A model generated the notes under the pieces. That model saw only the letters and a program-made list of their open reading frames with translations. It was not told the origin of the DNA and made no database searches. 6,060 nucleotides of DNA. Source: Bacillota bacterium. GTDB lineage: Bacteria; Bacillota; Dethiobacteria; Dethiobacterales; Dethiobacteraceae. The stretch's first letter is position 1. The number at the start of each line of letters is the position of its first letter. The translations under genes were made by a program, and so were the position numbers. Below, in pieces: positions 6,028-6,060 of the stretch. The stretch covers positions 1-6,060 of the forward strand of contig JAAZJT010000009.1 in assembly GCA_012800215.1 (NCBI GenBank), in the 5' to 3' direction.

Positions 6028-6060
6028 ATGACAAAGCTGCATATATTTGATCCGGAAATT
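6028..6060 (+). CDS. Start of a further operon gene (partial), possibly serine hydroxymethyltransferase
   Basis: ATG at 6028 follows GAGGAGGAA (6016-6024), an excellent ribosome binding site that overlaps the rpiB stop codon (6015-6017), so this gene is clearly part of the same operon. Only 11 codons are visible: MTKLHIFDPEI. The DPEI near residue 8 resembles the N-termini of many clostridial GlyA (serine hydroxymethyltransferase) proteins, and glyA follows rpiB/ywlF closely in many Firmicutes. The alternative is Upp (uracil phosphoribosyltransferase), another common neighbour whose N-terminus often reads like KVHVFDHPL; the sequence after FD fits it less well. Eleven residues are too few to decide, so existence is confident and identity is not. 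Confidence 0.7.
   Translation, partial: MTKLHIFDPEI

Noticed and set aside
5608..6034. Several overlapping minus-strand open frames opposite rpiB.
   Set aside because: They are antisense to a fully motif-supported rpiB, with compositions rich in His/Cys/Arg or Ser/Ala/Pro typical of shadow frames and no start signals.
1..6060. Search for a mobile element, CRISPR array, toxin-antitoxin, phage-defence or other accessory system.
   Set aside because: I saw no terminal inverted repeats, regularly spaced repeats, integrase or transposase motifs, tRNA-like sequence or unexplained long gene. All genes have clear metabolic or housekeeping families except the partial upstream frame.

Overview
The window looks like ordinary chromosome from a low-to-mid GC Gram-positive, most likely a Firmicute of the Clostridia/Peptococcaceae type. 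Three things suggest this. Strong AGGAGG-type ribosome binding sites precede nearly every gene. The order Sua5/YwlC - YwlE - RpiB/YwlF matches the B. subtilis ywl region. The low-molecular-weight phosphatase also has the Firmicute arginine-phosphatase signature. This is inferred from gene content, not from a database match.

Layout. Positions 1-158 hold the 3' end of an unidentified plus-strand reading frame. A near-consensus sigma-A promoter (155-183) overlaps its stop codon and should drive a monocistronic Na/Pi-cotransporter-PhoU fusion protein (231-1835). A bidirectional hairpin terminator (about 1843-1887) closes this gene and also the convergent minus-strand operon larB-larC (3823 down to 1871). 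LarB and LarC make and metallate the nickel-pincer nucleotide (NPN) cofactor of the LarA lactate racemase family. A 168-bp AT-rich divergent intergenic region (3824-3991) separates larB from a rightward operon. That operon contains sua5/ywlC (3992-5062, tRNA t6A biosynthesis), ywlE (5062-5538, protein-arginine phosphatase), rpiB (5556-6017, pentose phosphate pathway) and the first 11 codons of a further gene, possibly glyA, that runs off the edge (6028-6060).

How the parts relate. The rightward genes are tightly packed: a 1-base overlap, then gaps of 17 and 10 bases, each with its own Shine-Dalgarno sequence. This is typical of a housekeeping operon, and its members act in different pathways. 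larBC is a partial NPN module: the third maturation gene, larE, and any LarA-type enzyme must lie elsewhere. All complete coding frames are intact, and I saw no mobile element, CRISPR array, tRNA or rRNA.

I looked for a hidden novel system and did not find one. The points worth a second look are modest: the degenerate second QSSS motif in the transporter, the Thr-type phosphatase loop, larBC without larE, the shared terminator whose stem holds the larC stop codon, and the unidentified upstream C-terminus.
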